Numbered from the stretch's first letter, positions 27,617 to 38,404 are shown. The stretch is DNA of 64,000 nt from Rhizobiales bacterium IMCC20636 (GCA_016865015.1 CP018226.1:3875001-3939000), one strand, 5' to 3'. The notes: generated by a model not told the origin, from the sequence alone. Numbers and translations: made by a program.

Positions 27617-27639
27617 ATTCTCGGAACAAGTCCGAGAAT
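27617..27639. repeat. REP-like hairpin 3
   Basis: ATTCTCGGA and TCCGAGAAT form a perfect 9-bp stem around ACAAG. Compared with hairpin 1, two stem positions differ and both arms changed together, so pairing is kept. Confidence 0.85.
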
Positions 27640-27827
27640 GACGGAGAAGTTGGGTGGGTATGGCGATGAGCCGGGTGGATATGGTGAGCAGTGGGGAGAG
27701 CATTGCGAAAAGCCTGGGGCAGCTCGCAAGAGAATGGTTCAGTGTGGTGAAAAGGCGTGTCGGTATCGCGAAACGTCAGCGCACACATCAGGCGGATGGA
27801 CACCGCGCCACCACCCACACACCCGTC

Positions 27828-27850
27828 ATCCTCGGACTTGTTCCGAGGAT
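27828..27850. repeat. REP-like hairpin 4
   Basis: Identical to hairpin 2 (ATCCTCGGA, CTTGT, TCCGAGGAT) and set 8 nt after the ureA stop on the transcribed strand. Confidence 0.85.
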
Positions 27851-27858
27851 CCATCTTC

Positions 27859-28161
27859 CTAGCGGATTGGCTCATGGACTGTGACCAGTTTGGTGCCGTC
27901 GGGAAAGGTGGCTTCTACCTGAATGTCGTGGATCATTTCGGGGATGCCGTCCATGACCTGTGCGCGGGTCAGTACGTGGGCGCCCTGCTCCATCAGGTCT
28001 GCAACGCTTCTGCCGTCTCTTGCACCCTCGACAACGAAATCCGTGATCAGGGCAATTGCCTCCGGGTGGTTCAGCACAACGCCGCGCGCAAGGCGCTTGC
28101 GGGCGACTTCGGCGGCCATGGAGATGAGCAGCTTGTCTTTTTCGCGGGGGGTTAAATTCAT
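27859..28161 (-). CDS. ureA: Urease subunit gamma UreA
   Basis: 100-aa structural subunit. [20 protein letters not shown] at the start, [26 protein letters not shown] in the middle and [19 protein letters not shown] at the end are standard (quoted in part). The frame is open 66 nt further upstream, but the ATG at 28161 has AAGGGACTTGGA before it and gives the family length. Confidence 0.96.
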   Translation of the reverse strand: MNLTPREKDKLLISMAAEVARKRLARGVVLNHPEAIALITDFVVEGARDGRSVADLMEQGAHVLTRAQVMDGIPEMIHDIQVEATFPDGTKLVTVHEPIR

Positions 28162-28192
28162 TCCAAGTCCCTTACAATTCGCTATCTGGCTC

Positions 28193-29017
28193 TTAAAGTG
28201 ACCAAACTTTAGGCAGCTCCGCCTCAAAATTCATCAGGGCGACCAGCGGCAACAGTATTTTGCGCAGTTGAAAACTGTCTTCTGCCATGACCCTAGCAAG
28301 AAGCTTGCCATTCCAGCATGACACGCCACCATTTTTTCCAATCAACTGACGCGCTTCGCTCAAAAACCCATCCGCACGAGGTGAAACGAACAGAAGTGTT
28401 GCGAATGCTGTCAGGCCACCGGTTACGGCGCGTTGCGACAGGATAGAGGCGATGTCACCGCTGAGGCGAAAATCTTCTGCGTGAATGAGTTTTCCACCCT
28501 GCGAAATACGCCATGTGTCGCGCAGATCGGCGCTCAGCACATGTTCCCCCATTGAACGGCGCCCCAATATGACGGGCTCCAGAAACAGCGCCTCGGCATC
28601 ATCAGCCAGATCGGCTATGATGGTCCGGGCAAATCCGGCACGGTTGAACACGATGGTTTCCTGCGGCAGCCAGGCAAGCCGAGCGGCCCTCTCGGCTTTC
28701 AACGTCACGGTGTTCGCCGCCACACCACCTGAGGATTTATAAATTTTCTCGCTGGCCTGAGTGGTCAGCATCAGATGGGTGTCCTGCCCTGCTTCGAACG
28801 ACCAGTTCATGTGGTCACCACCTGTCACACCGCCTGAACTGTTGATGAGGACGGCTTCCAGTGCAGTGCCATGATAGGTTTTGGGGATGCGGATTTTTGC
28901 GCAGCCTTCCTGATAGAGCCGGTTGATGCGGGTCCGGCCATCGCGTTGTTTTACAGATAATCGCCCGACGCCAACGGCTCGTTGCATGGCTGGTACGGCT
29001 TCGCTTGACAGGGTCAC
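28193..29017 (-). CDS. ureD: Urease accessory protein UreD (UreH)
   Basis: About 274-aa scaffold of the UreDFG nickel-insertion complex. [58 protein letters not shown] and [10 protein letters not shown] are family signatures. The frame is open to 29326, but the extra upstream residues do not look like UreD. I place the start at a GTG at 29017, giving the usual length; an ATG at 28987 is the alternative, and neither has a strong ribosome site. First gene of the urease operon; the promoter should lie in the 250-nt gap to the divergent dehydrogenase gene. Confidence 0.88.
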   Translation of the reverse strand: MTLSSEAVPAMQRAVGVGRLSVKQRDGRTRINRLYQEGCAKIRIPKTYHGTALEAVLINSSGGVTGGDHMNWSFEAGQDTHLMLTTQASEKIYKSSGGVAANTVTLKAERAARLAWLPQETIVFNRAGFARTIIADLADDAEALFLEPVILGRRSMGEHVLSADLRDTWRISQGGKLIHAEDFRLSGDIASILSQRAVTGGLTAFATLLFVSPRADGFLSEARQLIGKNGGVSCWNGKLLARVMAEDSFQLRKILLPLVALMNFEAELPKVWSL

Positions 29018-29267
29018 AGGCTCTGCCAATGCCGCAACTGTATGAACGCAATGTAGAAAGTGATACTGATCACAATTGGTGCGACTCCCGGTGCTTTTTC
29101 TGATGCCAATCAGGCAGGTTTCCCCGGCCATGTCAAAATCCCATTCAAGTATCGGGCCAAGGAGATATTGCGTGGTCAAAACCCTGAATTTGCTTTCAAG
29201 ACTGTGCGCTTTATAAACAGCCAACTTTGAATGCGAACGCTCAACAACAGCAGACAGGACAGATATC

Positions 29268-30185
29268 ATGAGTAATGCGACCGAAACCATCGGCTTTGTG
29301 GGTGTGGGCCTGATGGGGCACGGCATGGCGAAGAACCTCGTCGAGAAGGGCTATGCGCTGACAATTATCGGCCACCGTAACCGTGAACCAGTTGAAGATC
29401 TGGTCAAACGCGGTGCCAGTGAAGCCGCTTCCCTTAAGGACCTTGGCGCGGATTCATCTATCGTTTTCATTTGCGCGCCGGGATCGCCTCAGGTGGAATC
29501 CATTGTGGCCGAGTTGAAGGACGGGTTGAAACCAGGCTCCATCATTGTTGACTGCTCGACTTCAGACCCGACATCGACGGCCAGTCTTTCCAAACAATTG
29601 GCCAGTCTGGATATCGCTTTGGCTGATGCGCCTTTGGGTGGCACCCCGGTGCAGGCTGAATCTGGCGAATTGAGCGCAATGATTGGCGCCTCGGACGAGA
29701 TTTTTGCGCGCATCAAACCCGTGGTGGAAGCCTGGGCGGGAACTGCTGTGCACATGGGCGGCGTCGGCGATGGCCACCGCATGAAATTGCTGAACAACTT
29801 CCTGTCACTCGGTTATGGCGCGATTTACGCAGAAGCTCTGGCTCTGGCCAGCAAGGTGGGGCTTTCACCGGCCAAATTTGATAGTGCCATTCGCGGAGGT
29901 CGCATGGATTGCGGGTTCTATCAAACCTTCATGGATTACATCATGGAGGGCAATCGCGAAGCCCATAAATTCACCCTGTCGAATGCGTTCAAGGATATGC
30001 GCTATCTGGAATCCATGGCGGATAATGCAGGCATGGTGAACCCTGTCGGCAATGCGGTGAAAAATCTGTATGCGGCCGCCCATGCCGCCGGAGGCGACGG
30101 ACCGGAAGACTATGTGCCGATGCTGCCGGAATATGTTGGACGGTTGAGCGGGACAGAAGTCAAACCGGAAAAGCCTGTAAAATAG
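29268..30185 (+). CDS. NAD(P)-dependent beta-hydroxyacid dehydrogenase (3-hydroxyisobutyrate dehydrogenase family)
   Basis: 305-aa Rossmann-fold oxidoreductase. GFVGVGLMGHGMAKNLVEKG at the N-terminus is the dinucleotide-binding GxGxxG with family-specific GLMG; DAPLGGTPVQAESGELSAMIG is the substrate-binding region (normally D-A-P-V-S-G-G), and NNFLSLGYGAIYAEALALASK carries the helix with the asparagine, though the catalytic lysine usually seen as G-x-G-x-x-x-K appears as GVGDGHRMKLLNN. It probably oxidises a 3-hydroxy acid such as 3-hydroxyisobutyrate or tartronate semialdehyde; substrate not decidable. GGACAGATATC precedes the ATG. Divergent from ureD and convergent with the kefB-like gene (8-nt gap). 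Confidence 0.85.
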   Translation: MSNATETIGFVGVGLMGHGMAKNLVEKGYALTIIGHRNREPVEDLVKRGASEAASLKDLGADSSIVFICAPGSPQVESIVAELKDGLKPGSIIVDCSTSDPTSTASLSKQLASLDIALADAPLGGTPVQAESGELSAMIGASDEIFARIKPVVEAWAGTAVHMGGVGDGHRMKLLNNFLSLGYGAIYAEALALASKVGLSPAKFDSAIRGGRMDCGFYQTFMDYIMEGNREAHKFTLSNAFKDMRYLESMADNAGMVNPVGNAVKNLYAAAHAAGGDGPEDYVPMLPEYVGRLSGTEVKPEKPVK

Positions 30186-30193
30186 AGCGAGTT

Positions 30194-32137
30194 TCAGCCC
30201 TCCTTCTTGTCGGCCTCGGCAGCAACATCTGCCAGTGACGGGGGCACCCAGCCGCGATCAGCGCGGCTGGCAAATGCCGTCGACTTTCCGCGCATTTGGG
30301 CCTCCTGCTCGGCACCAATTTCTCGAGCCAGTGCGACATAGGCTTCATTCTGGTGGCTCGGAATGTCCGGATCATACACCTGCGCCAATTGACGCAAGCC
30401 CTTCCGGTCGCCCTCGACAAAATCACGCACCTGTCGTTCCGCGTCGTAGGCATGAAAGCCCAGTGCTTCCAGCGCAGAGCGCCCGGCACGTACAGAACTG
30501 TCAAATGTCTCACGAATGATATCACCGGCACCGGCCGCAAAGAGTTCATAAACATGGTTCCGGTCACGCGCCCGCACAACGATATGGATGTGGGGATGGT
30601 TCTGGGTCACGTAGTGCACGAGTTCCGATGCCTGCTCCTTGTCATCGATGGCGACCACCAGCATCCTGGCCTCATCGATACCTGCGGCGTGCAGCAAATC
30701 AGGACGGGTGCCATCGCCGAAAAACACCTCAAAACCGAATTTACGCAATATCTCCAATTGCGCGGAACTATAATCAAGCACCACGGTATTGAACCCGGCG
30801 CCCATCAAGATACGATTGACGATGCCGCCAAACCGCCCATGCCCGACGATGATGATTGAGCCTTCCCCATTGATGTCATCGGGCTGAGCGGTCTGAGCCA
30901 CGGCATAGTGCGGCGCAATGACTTTATCATAGAGAATGAACAGGGCTGGCGTCAGCAACATTGACAGAGCAACGATCAGAAGCAACTGGTCTGCGATATC
31001 TGACGGGATGACATTGTTGGCGACTGTGAACGACAGCAGCACAAAGCCAAACTCACCCGCCTGCGCAAGGCCAAGGGTAAACAGCCAACGGTCGGAACTG
31101 TCGATCCTGAAGATAAAGGACAAGGCCAAAAGCACGGCGGCCTTCAATGCCATCAAGCCGATTGTCAGGCCAATAATGGCGCCTAGATTGTCGAACAGCA
31201 GAGCGAAATTGATGCCTGCACCGACCGTCATGAAAAACAGGCCAAGCAACAATCCCTTGAAGGGCGCAATATCACTTTCCAATTCATGGCGGTATTCGCT
31301 GTTTGCCAGGACGACACCGGCAAGGAAGGTGCCAAGGGCTGGCGACAACCCAACCAGCGTCATCAGCAGCGCAATGCCGATGACAATCATCAAAGCGGTC
31401 GCGGTAAACAATTCACGCAATTTCGCCATGGCTATGAAGCGGAAGATGGGGCGGGTCAGATAGGAGCCGCCGCCAATGACAGCCGCAATAGCGCCGATGG
31501 TGACGAGTGTCCGCTGCCAGGCAGGCAGCCCTTCGACGAAATTGAGGCTGGAGCCATGATCAGCAGCGGCCGCGTCTGCACCGTGGCCTGCGACATCCAC
31601 AGTGTGGGCAATATCTGCCATTTCAGGCAAAGCCAGCAAAGGGATGAAGGCCAGCATGGGGATGACGGCAATATCCTGAAACAGCAGCACCGCAAAGCTG
31701 GACTGTCCCCCATCGGATTTCATCAACCCTTTTTCATTGAGTGTCTGCAACACGATGGCCGTGGAGGACAGGGCAAAAACTAGGCCAATCGCCAATGATA
31801 TGGTCCAGGACAGATCAAACAACATGGCGATGGCCATGACACACAGGGTGGTCAAACCGACCTGAAGACCACCAAGGCCGAGCAGTTTGGATTTCATCTG
31901 CCAGAGCAGGCGTGGCTCCAACTCCAGCCCCACCAGAAACAGCATCATCACAACGCCAAATTCTGCGAAATGCTGGAGGCTGATGACATCTACGCCAAGG
32001 CTCTGGAGCAAGGGCGCGATGATGATACCAGCAATCAGATAACCCAGAACAGAACCCAGACCCAGCCGGGAGGCAATCGGAACTGCGATAACGCCAGCAA
32101 TCAAAAATACGAAGGAGAGAACCAGAAAGCCTTCCAT
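30194..32137 (-). CDS. CPA2-family K+/H+ antiporter with TrkA-N domain (KefB/KefC-like)
   Basis: 647-aa protein: about 12 transmembrane helices of a Na+/H+ exchanger domain (residues 1-380), then a RCK/TrkA-N domain starting IIIVGHGRFGGIVNRILMGAG with a Rossmann NAD-binding loop, and a helical C-terminal part. SSTAIVLQTLNEKGLM and FQDIAVIPMLAFIPLLALP are KefB/C-like. A His/Asp/Ala-rich loop lies near residues 180-190. It is coupled to the upstream NAD(P)H oxidoreductase (3-nt gap), the same pairing as kefG-kefB or kefF-kefC, which gate glutathione-linked potassium efflux and protect against electrophiles. Confidence 0.9.
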   Translation of the reverse strand: MEGFLVLSFVFLIAGVIAVPIASRLGLGSVLGYLIAGIIIAPLLQSLGVDVISLQHFAEFGVVMMLFLVGLELEPRLLWQMKSKLLGLGGLQVGLTTLCVMAIAMLFDLSWTISLAIGLVFALSSTAIVLQTLNEKGLMKSDGGQSSFAVLLFQDIAVIPMLAFIPLLALPEMADIAHTVDVAGHGADAAAADHGSSLNFVEGLPAWQRTLVTIGAIAAVIGGGSYLTRPIFRFIAMAKLRELFTATALMIVIGIALLMTLVGLSPALGTFLAGVVLANSEYRHELESDIAPFKGLLLGLFFMTVGAGINFALLFDNLGAIIGLTIGLMALKAAVLLALSFIFRIDSSDRWLFTLGLAQAGEFGFVLLSFTVANNVIPSDIADQLLLIVALSMLLTPALFILYDKVIAPHYAVAQTAQPDDINGEGSIIIVGHGRFGGIVNRILMGAGFNTVVLDYSSAQLEILRKFGFEVFFGDGTRPDLLHAAGIDEARMLVVAIDDKEQASELVHYVTQNHPHIHIVVRARDRNHVYELFAAGAGDIIRETFDSSVRAGRSALEALGFHAYDAERQVRDFVEGDRKGLRQLAQVYDPDIPSHQNEAYVALAREIGAEQEAQMRGKSTAFASRADRGWVPPSLADVAAEADKKEG

Positions 32138-32140
32138 GTT

Positions 32141-32749
32141 CTAGGCTCCTTCAACAATTGGCAGCGTCTCATAAGACAGAACATCCCTTGAGGCACTTTT
32201 TTCAAAATCAAACCGATCATCACGCACCGCTTCCAGCAACACGCGATAACCCTGTGCATGAGGCTGAACCCGGCCCTGTGCAGGCGCGCGCAGGGATGCG
32301 AACAGAACATAGGGTGGTGTGAAGTCCATCTGGCAAAGACCAGCTGTCTGTTCCAGTGGTGTCAGAAAAGTACGCAGTGGAAATTTCTGATAACCGGTTT
32401 CGGTATAAGCATCCTCCGGTCCTGCGGCCGTGATGGCAAGCATCATGCGTTTGCCAGCCAGCCTATCACCGCCGGAGCCATAGGCAAAACCGTGTTCCAG
32501 CACCAGATCCTGCCATTCCTTGACAAGCGACGGAGTGGAATACCAGAACAGCGGAAACTGAAACAGAATGACATCGTGATCCAGCAGGCGTTGCTGCTCC
32601 TTGTCGATGTCGATGTCATTGCGTGGATACTCCGCATACATATCCACAAAGGTGATGCCATCCACATCTTGCGCGACTTTTGCCAATTCCCGGTTTGTAT
32701 GGGAATGCCGCTGCCCGGGATGGGCATAATACACGATCAATCTTGCCAA
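32141..32749 (-). CDS. KefG/KefF-like NAD(P)H oxidoreductase, antiporter ancillary protein
   Basis: Flavodoxin-fold quinone reductase-like protein. LIVYYAHPGQRHSHTNRELA binds the flavin phosphate, FQFPLFWYSTPSLVKEWQDLVLEHGFAYG is the family's central segment (quoted in part), and KRMMLAITAAGPEDAYT follows. I favour a TTG start at 32749 because AAGGGG lies 6 nt before it and the domain begins right after; an ATG 42 nt upstream is in frame but has no ribosome site and would add basic residues. Its position before the antiporter gene supports a regulatory subunit role. Confidence 0.85.
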   Translation of the reverse strand: MARLIVYYAHPGQRHSHTNRELAKVAQDVDGITFVDMYAEYPRNDIDIDKEQQRLLDHDVILFQFPLFWYSTPSLVKEWQDLVLEHGFAYGSGGDRLAGKRMMLAITAAGPEDAYTETGYQKFPLRTFLTPLEQTAGLCQMDFTPPYVLFASLRAPAQGRVQPHAQGYRVLLEAVRDDRFDFEKSASRDVLSYETLPIVEGA

Positions 32750-32861
32750 AATTCGCCCCTTTGCTTTTTTCAAACAAAGGCGAAGCGCCATGCAGAATCA
32801 AGCCAAAACATGGTGTCCGCCTGCGTGGTAAATCCAGACAGGCAATTGATGTCGTCGTCAA

Positions 32862-34280
32862 TCAGGCCAGCCCGAACTCGCGTTCTGCATCTCCAAGCGC
32901 CTCGTCAATGATTGTCAGCGCATGGTCCAACTCGTCGCGTTTCAAAATCAAAGGCGGAGTGAAGGTCATCGTATTGCCCATGGACAATTTGAAAGACAGG
33001 CCCTTGTCGAGGCAGCGATAGAGCACATCCTCTGCAAGTTCATTGGCCGGCTCCTTGCTGTCACGTCCCAACACCAGTTCTGCACCAAACAGAAAGCCGC
33101 GACCACGCACATCACCAATGGTCGGGTGGTTTTGCTGCATCTCCCGTAAACGCTCCAATGCGTAAGCCCCCAAAGTGGCAGCAGACTCAACCAGATTTTC
33201 ATCCTCGATGATTTCGATTGTCGTCAGCGCGGCGCGGGTGGTGACCGGGTTTTTCTCATGGGTGTAATGGCCAAAGGCGTAGCCTCCGGCAACATCCAGA
33301 TGTGGCCGCGCCATGACAGCGGCGATGGGCAGAATACCGCCGCCCAGTGCCTTGCCCATGACCAGAATATCGGGCACGACATCATCGTGATCACAGGCGA
33401 ACATCTTGCCGGTTTTACCAAGACCGGTTGGAATTTCATCAAAGATCAGCAAGGCACCCGCTTCATTGCAGGCCTTGCGCACTTCGGCCCAGAAACCGGG
33501 TGGTGGAATGTAAGGCACAGCGCGGGCAGGTTCCGCGATCACGGCCGCCACATCGCCCTCTTTCTCCAGCACATAACGAACGAAATTCGCGCAGGTCAGC
33601 TTGCAAAGATCCAACTGAGGTGCGCCATTATTGTCTGGATAGCCATAGGGGCAGCGGTAACAGGCAAAGGGTGCGACATGCTCTGTTCCGGTTAATAATG
33701 GACCGGCAACTGCCGAGCGGAACAATTGCTCACCGCCCACCGATGATGCGCCAAAGCCAGCGCCATGAAAGGAATCCCAGAATGAAATTGTCTTGTGGCG
33801 CCCGGTGGCGGCGCGGGCAATTTTCAGAGCCACCTCAACCGCGTCAGAGCCGCCTGTTGTGAACAGCACCTTTGACAGATCACCGGGTGCAATATCAGCC
33901 AGCTTTTTGGCAAGTGCAGTGGCTGGCGCGCAGGCAAAGCGTCTTGGCGCAAAGGGCAAATCATCCATCTGCTTTGCAATGGCGGCCTTCAAACGTGGAT
34001 GACCATAGCCGATGTGATGGACATTGTTGCCATGAAAATCCAGATAGCGCCGCCCCTGCGCATCCATGATGTATGGCCCTTCGGCGCCAGTGATAACGGA
34101 AAGGCAGGGTGTTGAGACTGCCTGATGCAGAAAATAGCGCGCGTCTTCATCGAGCATGTCCTGCGTGGCAGCATCATGATTGGCTGCTGCCCATCTGGTG
34201 CGGCGGGACGAGGTATTCACCTCTCCTTCAGACTGCGCAGGCGTTTGGGTTCCGGATGGTTTCATATCTGGGGTCCGCAT
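32862..34280 (-). CDS. Class III PLP-dependent aminotransferase-fold enzyme (PbfA-like)
   Basis: 472-aa fold-type I PLP enzyme. The cofactor Asp-containing motif is LLIFDEIPTGLGKTG and the Schiff-base lysine is in ILVMGKALGGGILP. The N-terminal pattern FLHQAVSTPCLSVITGAEG, DFHGNNVHHIGYGHPR and TISFWDSFHGAGFGASSVGG resembles (R)-1-hydroxy-2-aminoethylphosphonate ammonia-lyase (PbfA) more than ordinary aminotransferases, from memory of that family. A Cys-rich insert, FACYRCPYGYP, is present. No phn genes lie nearby, so an aminotransferase on another amine is possible. The first 45 residues are polar and variable; a later start (for instance the GEVNTSSRR region) cannot be ruled out. Confidence 0.75.
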   Translation of the reverse strand: MRTPDMKPSGTQTPAQSEGEVNTSSRRTRWAAANHDAATQDMLDEDARYFLHQAVSTPCLSVITGAEGPYIMDAQGRRYLDFHGNNVHHIGYGHPRLKAAIAKQMDDLPFAPRRFACAPATALAKKLADIAPGDLSKVLFTTGGSDAVEVALKIARAATGRHKTISFWDSFHGAGFGASSVGGEQLFRSAVAGPLLTGTEHVAPFACYRCPYGYPDNNGAPQLDLCKLTCANFVRYVLEKEGDVAAVIAEPARAVPYIPPPGFWAEVRKACNEAGALLIFDEIPTGLGKTGKMFACDHDDVVPDILVMGKALGGGILPIAAVMARPHLDVAGGYAFGHYTHEKNPVTTRAALTTIEIIEDENLVESAATLGAYALERLREMQQNHPTIGDVRGRGFLFGAELVLGRDSKEPANELAEDVLYRCLDKGLSFKLSMGNTMTFTPPLILKRDELDHALTIIDEALGDAEREFGLA

Positions 34281-34346
34281 TTGGTTTCAGGTCGGTCTGG
34301 GTTGGGCTTTTCAGCCCAGCAAAAAATTCGCGCCAAGGCGTTTGTC

Positions 34347-34934
34347 TTACGACCCGTATGGGTCTTTGGGTGCGCGATCGGTGGAGTGTGAGCGGTGCAG
34401 CCGGTGAGACAGGCGCTCGATGGCCTCTGCAACATGCGCGTCGGCAATGCTGGCATCACCCGCTTCAGTGCGCACAAGATGGGCCTCGAACAATACATCG
34501 GCATGAGATGCGCCCACTGGCGGTTCAAAACGATAGGAAGCCAGTTCGATCAACAACCCCAGAGGATCCTGAAAATAGATTGAATTCATGAAACCGCGAT
34601 CGCGCTCTCCGGAATGCTTGATACCCCTGGCATCCAGTCGGCTGACCAGCTGCGAGTAAGTTGCCTGACTCACAGAAAATGCGATGTGGTGAACACAGCC
34701 CGGATCCGTCGGTGTGCGGCTTGGGTCAGCTTGACGGTTTTCATCCGTGAAGACCGTGATCAACCGACCATCACCGGGATCAAAATACAGATGGCCTTCG
34801 TCCGGATTATCGAGATTGGGCTGCTCGAAGACAAAAGGCATCCCGAGGACACCCTCCCAAAAATCAATCGATGTCTGCCTGTCGGCGCCAACGAGGGTAA
34901 TGTGATGCACACCCTGAGACTGCATCTTCTGCAT
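34347..34934 (-). CDS. VOC-superfamily (glyoxalase/dioxygenase-like) protein
   Basis: 195-aa protein with vicinal-oxygen-chelate halves: GVHHITLVGADRQTSIDFWE (metal His in HHI), then GCVHHIAFSVSQATY and IYFQDPLGLLIELAS with the Glu ligand near ELA. This is the pattern of ring-cleaving dioxygenase-like or glyoxalase-like proteins. The C-terminal 50 residues, with many Ala, Glu and His, are beyond the usual fold. The ATG at 34934 has GGGGAGTGTTCC before it; the open frame extends 36 nt further upstream. It may be co-transcribed with the PLP enzyme downstream (66-nt gap). Substrate unknown. Confidence 0.8.
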   Translation of the reverse strand: MQKMQSQGVHHITLVGADRQTSIDFWEGVLGMPFVFEQPNLDNPDEGHLYFDPGDGRLITVFTDENRQADPSRTPTDPGCVHHIAFSVSQATYSQLVSRLDARGIKHSGERDRGFMNSIYFQDPLGLLIELASYRFEPPVGASHADVLFEAHLVRTEAGDASIADAHVAEAIERLSHRLHRSHSTDRAPKDPYGS

Positions 34935-34992
34935 GGAACACTCCCCTTGCTTTGATCCAAAGGACGACATTGCCCTATTTCACAAACAGAGG

Positions 34993-35922
34993 CTAGTGGG
35001 TGGTTACCGTGTCAAAGCCCTGTTCGCTGCGCAGGCTGAGGGCGGATTGGCGGACGAGTTCAGACAGGCGCAACAACTGCACAGACAACGGGCTGGACTT
35101 GCGCCAGATCATGCCGATGGTGCGAGTAGGCTGTGGTTCCCTGAAATTTGCAACAGACACAGACGCCGAGCGTGTTTCCACTGCAACCGCCATTTCAGGA
35201 AGTAATGTCACGCCCAGACCAACGCCCACCATCTGAACCAGCGTCGAGAGCGAACTGCCATCCAGTCCGTCCCAGGGTCGGGCCGACGCAACGCCACAAA
35301 ATGAAAGAGCCTGGTCGCGAAAACAATGTCCCTCTTCCAGCAGCAGAAGCCGCATTTCATGCAGCAATTCGGCTTCGGGTACTGGCTTGTCGGCGTCGTC
35401 GCTAGGTCTGACCAACATGAAATTTTCTTCAAACAGGCCGACTTCCGTGAAGGAATGCTCTGAGACGGGCAGAGCAACAATCGCGGTGTCTATGCGCCCG
35501 TCTGACAATTCCTGAATCAGTTTGGGGGTCAAGGTCTCACGCACATGGATGTCGAGATCCTTGTAGCTTTGGTTGAGCTTGCCGATGATTGTCGGGAGCA
35601 AATAGGGCGCAACGGTGGGAATGATTCCGATTCGCAATCGCCCGACCAGCCCCTCCCGGGACGCCCGCGCCAGTTCACCCAACTCATCAACCGACCGCAA
35701 TATGTCCCGCACCCGAAGCGCAAAGGCTTCTCCGAAATTTGTCAGCCGGATTTGTCGTGCTCCGCGCTCGATCAGAATTGTTCCCAATTCATTTTCCAAC
35801 TCCTTGATTTGCATGGATAAAGCTGGCTGAGAGATCGCGCAGGCGTCAGCTGCGCGGCCAAAATGACCGTGGCGGGCCAGTGCCTCGAAATAGCGAAGCT
35901 GCTTGAAAGTAATATTTGTCAT
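34993..35922 (-). CDS. oxyR: Hydrogen-peroxide-sensing LysR-type regulator OxyR
   Basis: 309-aa LysR regulator with an N-terminal helix-turn-helix (GHFGRAADACAISQPALSMQ). The redox-sensing cysteines are present at 200 and 209 in EEGHCFRDQALSFCG, matching E. coli C199 and C208. It is divergent from katG with a 191-nt shared promoter region, the usual arrangement in this group, and should activate katG on peroxide stress. Confidence 0.94.
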   Translation of the reverse strand: MTNITFKQLRYFEALARHGHFGRAADACAISQPALSMQIKELENELGTILIERGARQIRLTNFGEAFALRVRDILRSVDELGELARASREGLVGRLRIGIIPTVAPYLLPTIIGKLNQSYKDLDIHVRETLTPKLIQELSDGRIDTAIVALPVSEHSFTEVGLFEENFMLVRPSDDADKPVPEAELLHEMRLLLLEEGHCFRDQALSFCGVASARPWDGLDGSSLSTLVQMVGVGLGVTLLPEMAVAVETRSASVSVANFREPQPTRTIGMIWRKSSPLSVQLLRLSELVRQSALSLRSEQGFDTVTTH

Positions 35923-35968
35923 AGTTTCTACTTATTGCTGCCATCAGAATATTCAACTTAAACTAATG

Positions 35969-35983
35969 ATAGAAATTTGCTAG
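35969..35983. promoter_or_regulatory. Candidate OxyR half-site in the oxyR-katG intergenic region
   Basis: ATAG-AAATTTG-CTAG matches three of four bases of the second element in the OxyR pattern ATAG-N7-CTAT. The two further elements expected upstream at 7-nt spacing are only partly matched (TTAA and GAAT). The site lies about 47 nt upstream of oxyR and 130 nt upstream of katG. Confidence 0.4.
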
Positions 35984-36101
35984 GGTGCGGCGAGCAAGGG
36001 AAGGCTGTTCGATTTTACAGCCACCTGATGATGAAATTTCCACACAGCAAATGCTTGATGGGAAAGATCACTCGGGAGCCATTCGAGCAACCCAGCAATA
36101 A

Positions 36102-38324
<2,223 letters not shown>

Positions 38325-38404
38325 TTGGGCCTGATTTTATCAATCTGGCCGATGCAGTTCCTGAACGGAATTTACACCGGCTTCGATCTTCGTAACATTG
38401 CAAG

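Larger units (their letters stand above)
27611..27857. repeat. Composite palindromic-repeat segment B (upstream of the GIY-YIG gene)
   Basis: About 245 nt with the same plan and orientation as segment A. It starts with hairpin ATTCTCGGA-ACAAG-TCCGAGAAT at 27617-27639 and ends with ATCCTCGGA-CTTGT-TCCGAGGAT at 27828-27850. Between them are six consecutive units of exactly 21 nt at 27659, 27680, 27701, 27722, 27743 and 27764 (for example TATGGTGAGCAGTGGGGAGA plus one base, CATTGCGAAAAGCCTGGGGC plus one base). Its right end lies within 10 nt of the ureA stop codon. Confidence 0.8.

Noticed and set aside
27307-27729. Longer version of the GIY-YIG protein beginning inside repeat segment B
   Set aside because: The extra 45 residues are translation of the dispersed repeat (VILGLVPRIH-type), and the conserved domain starts at MNPYVYIM; kept only as an observation.
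29092-29108. Possible sigma-54 promoter upstream of ureD (TGGCATCAGAAAAAGCA on the minus strand)
   Set aside because: GG and GC are one base too far apart for a functional -24/-12 pair.
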